From the NCBI GenBank assembly GCA_007136565.1, contig SLGS01000034.1:1-7591 (forward strand): DNA of 7,591 nucleotides. The letters are read 5' to 3'. Below are positions 7,052 through 7,591 of the stretch, one piece after another. Within the stretch, counting starts at the first letter, position 1, and every line of letters starts with the position of its first letter. The stretch comes from Clostridia bacterium (GTDB lineage Bacteria; Bacillota; Sulfobacillia; SLMV01). The notes beneath the pieces are model-generated. The model did no database searches and had not been told where the DNA came from. It saw only the letters and a program-made list of their open reading frames with translations. A program made the position numbers and the translations under genes.

Positions 7052-7058
7052 CTCCCCC
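7052..7058 (-). promoter_or_regulatory. Ribosome binding site that decides the TTG start of the SLH gene
   Basis: GGGGGAG on the minus strand, 8 bases before TTG 7043. The signal peptide begins correctly from this codon, which supports the choice. Confidence 0.65.
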
Positions 7059-7099
7059 AAGTCATGGTGGTAGGTTAGGTCCATCACTGCGCTTACCTG

Positions 7100-7128
7100 A
7101 TTATAAGGCCGCCGTCCGACCATAACAA
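7100..7128 (-). promoter_or_regulatory. Sigma-70-type promoter of the SLH gene
   Basis: On the minus strand TTGTTA (7123-7128, 4/6) and TATAAT (7100-7105, 6/6) are separated by exactly 17 bases. Transcription would begin near 7093 and leave a leader of about 50 bases. A perfect TTGACA at 7144-7149 is too far from this -10 (38 bases); it could only serve the weaker TATGGT at 7119-7124 with a 19-base spacer. Confidence 0.65.
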
Positions 7129-7133
7129 CGGCG
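7110..7133. repeat. 6-bp inverted repeat across the SLH promoter spacer
   Basis: CGCCGT (7110-7115) and ACGGCG (7128-7133) are perfect inverted copies 12 bases apart. They lie within the -35/-10 spacer and at the -35 edge. They could be a repressor operator, or the stem of a weak terminator for the upstream PhzF-type gene (on the minus strand it is followed by GCCTTATAAT). The sequence does not decide between these. Confidence 0.35.
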
Positions 7134-7155
7134 CAAGCCCATATGTCAAAGGACT

Positions 7156-7591
7156 TTAAGGTTTAGGGGCATCCAGGAGCATATCTCCAACGAAAACCGT
7201 GCGCGCGGGACCCCCAACTCGAATACTCTCGGGAGATCCATGTGCCAATCCCACCGTGCACTCTATCCGACTCGGGCGCCCGAGAATCCTCCCCTGTTCT
7301 AGGACCAGTGAGATCTCCGTCAGATCCGGCTCCAAATCCATCATCCCATGTCTAACCATGTAGGCTGCCGTCGCACCGCTGGCGGTCCCGGTCGCTGACT
7401 CTTCCGGCACCCCCACAGCAGGCGAAAAATCTCGGCAGTGGGCATCGAAGTCGGACTCGGCATCCGTCGTAACGCAGTGTACGCTTATGATATCCCTTTG
7501 ATCACTGAATCCCCGGAGGGCTTCGAGGTCGGGACTTAATCCCCACAAGGCCTCTCTCGTGGGTAGCGGGACTATTAGATCGGGCAACCCC
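7156..7591 (-). CDS. PhzF-family epimerase/isomerase, C-terminal half, 5' end outside window
   Basis: The frame is open to the right edge and ends in TAA at 7156-7158, giving about 144 residues of a family usually 260-300 long. The PhzF/DapF-like fold has two similar halves; the C-terminal half shows CRDFSPAVGVPEESATGTASG, matching the family signature R-x-F-x-P...G-x-x-E-x-x-A-T-G-T-A. Closing strands (ECTVGLAHGS, TVFVGDMLLD) also fit. The conserved active-site Glu of the N-terminal half is outside the window. PhzF proper isomerises a phenazine precursor, but most homologues in genomes without phenazine genes have unknown substrates, so no symbol is given. The TTG at 7587 is an internal leucine codon, not a start. 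The SLH gene follows on the same strand after 112 bases but has its own promoter. Confidence 0.88.
   Translation of the reverse strand, partial: GLPDLIVPLPTREALWGLSPDLEALRGFSDQRDIISVHCVTTDAESDFDAHCRDFSPAVGVPEESATGTASGATAAYMVRHGMMDLEPDLTEISLVLEQGRILGRPSRIECTVGLAHGSPESIRVGGPARTVFVGDMLLDAPKP

Overview
The window reads as ordinary chromosomal DNA of a moderately high-GC bacterium. It holds seven protein genes, two of them cut by the window edges. Three N-terminal S-layer homology (SLH) repeats behind a signal peptide, strong GGAGG-type ribosome binding sites and two TTG starts fit a Bacillota-like, Gram-positive-type organism, for example a Clostridia or Limnochordia relative. That placement is inference; no marker gene settles it. 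I saw no tRNA, rRNA, insertion sequence, CRISPR array or prophage signature.

Left part (1-2826): the 3' end of a PLP-dependent cysteine synthase gene (cysK/cysM type) points right. It converges on a leftward pair: a SLC13/DASS anion transporter gene and, 69 bases downstream, a metallo-beta-lactamase-fold protein of the COG1237 type. A strong hairpin at 360-393 lies between the convergent ends and can serve both strands. The transporter and the hydrolase look like one transcription unit with a promoter near 2849-2877.

Middle (2827-4785): a divergent spacer of about 220 bases leads to a small rightward gene for a membrane-anchored DUF2726-like protein whose expected catalytic Glu appears to be lost. 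Its 3' end overlaps by 35 bases, tail to tail, the end of a leftward 425-residue gene of unknown function that begins with a SEC-C-type zinc motif and uses a TTG start behind a very good ribosome binding site.

Right part (4786-7591): a leftward 696-residue exported SLH protein with an unrecognised beta-rich C-terminal two thirds. It is preceded by a promoter with a perfect TATAAT box and an inverted repeat in the spacer. The window ends in the C-terminal half of a PhzF-family epimerase/isomerase gene, also leftward.

Apart from the transporter/hydrolase pair the genes do not form an evident pathway. I do not see a convincing new multi-gene system. The most unusual points are the degenerate DUF2726-like protein, the altered second SNT motif of the transporter, the N-terminal SEC-C protein, and a structured spacer at 4826-4926.
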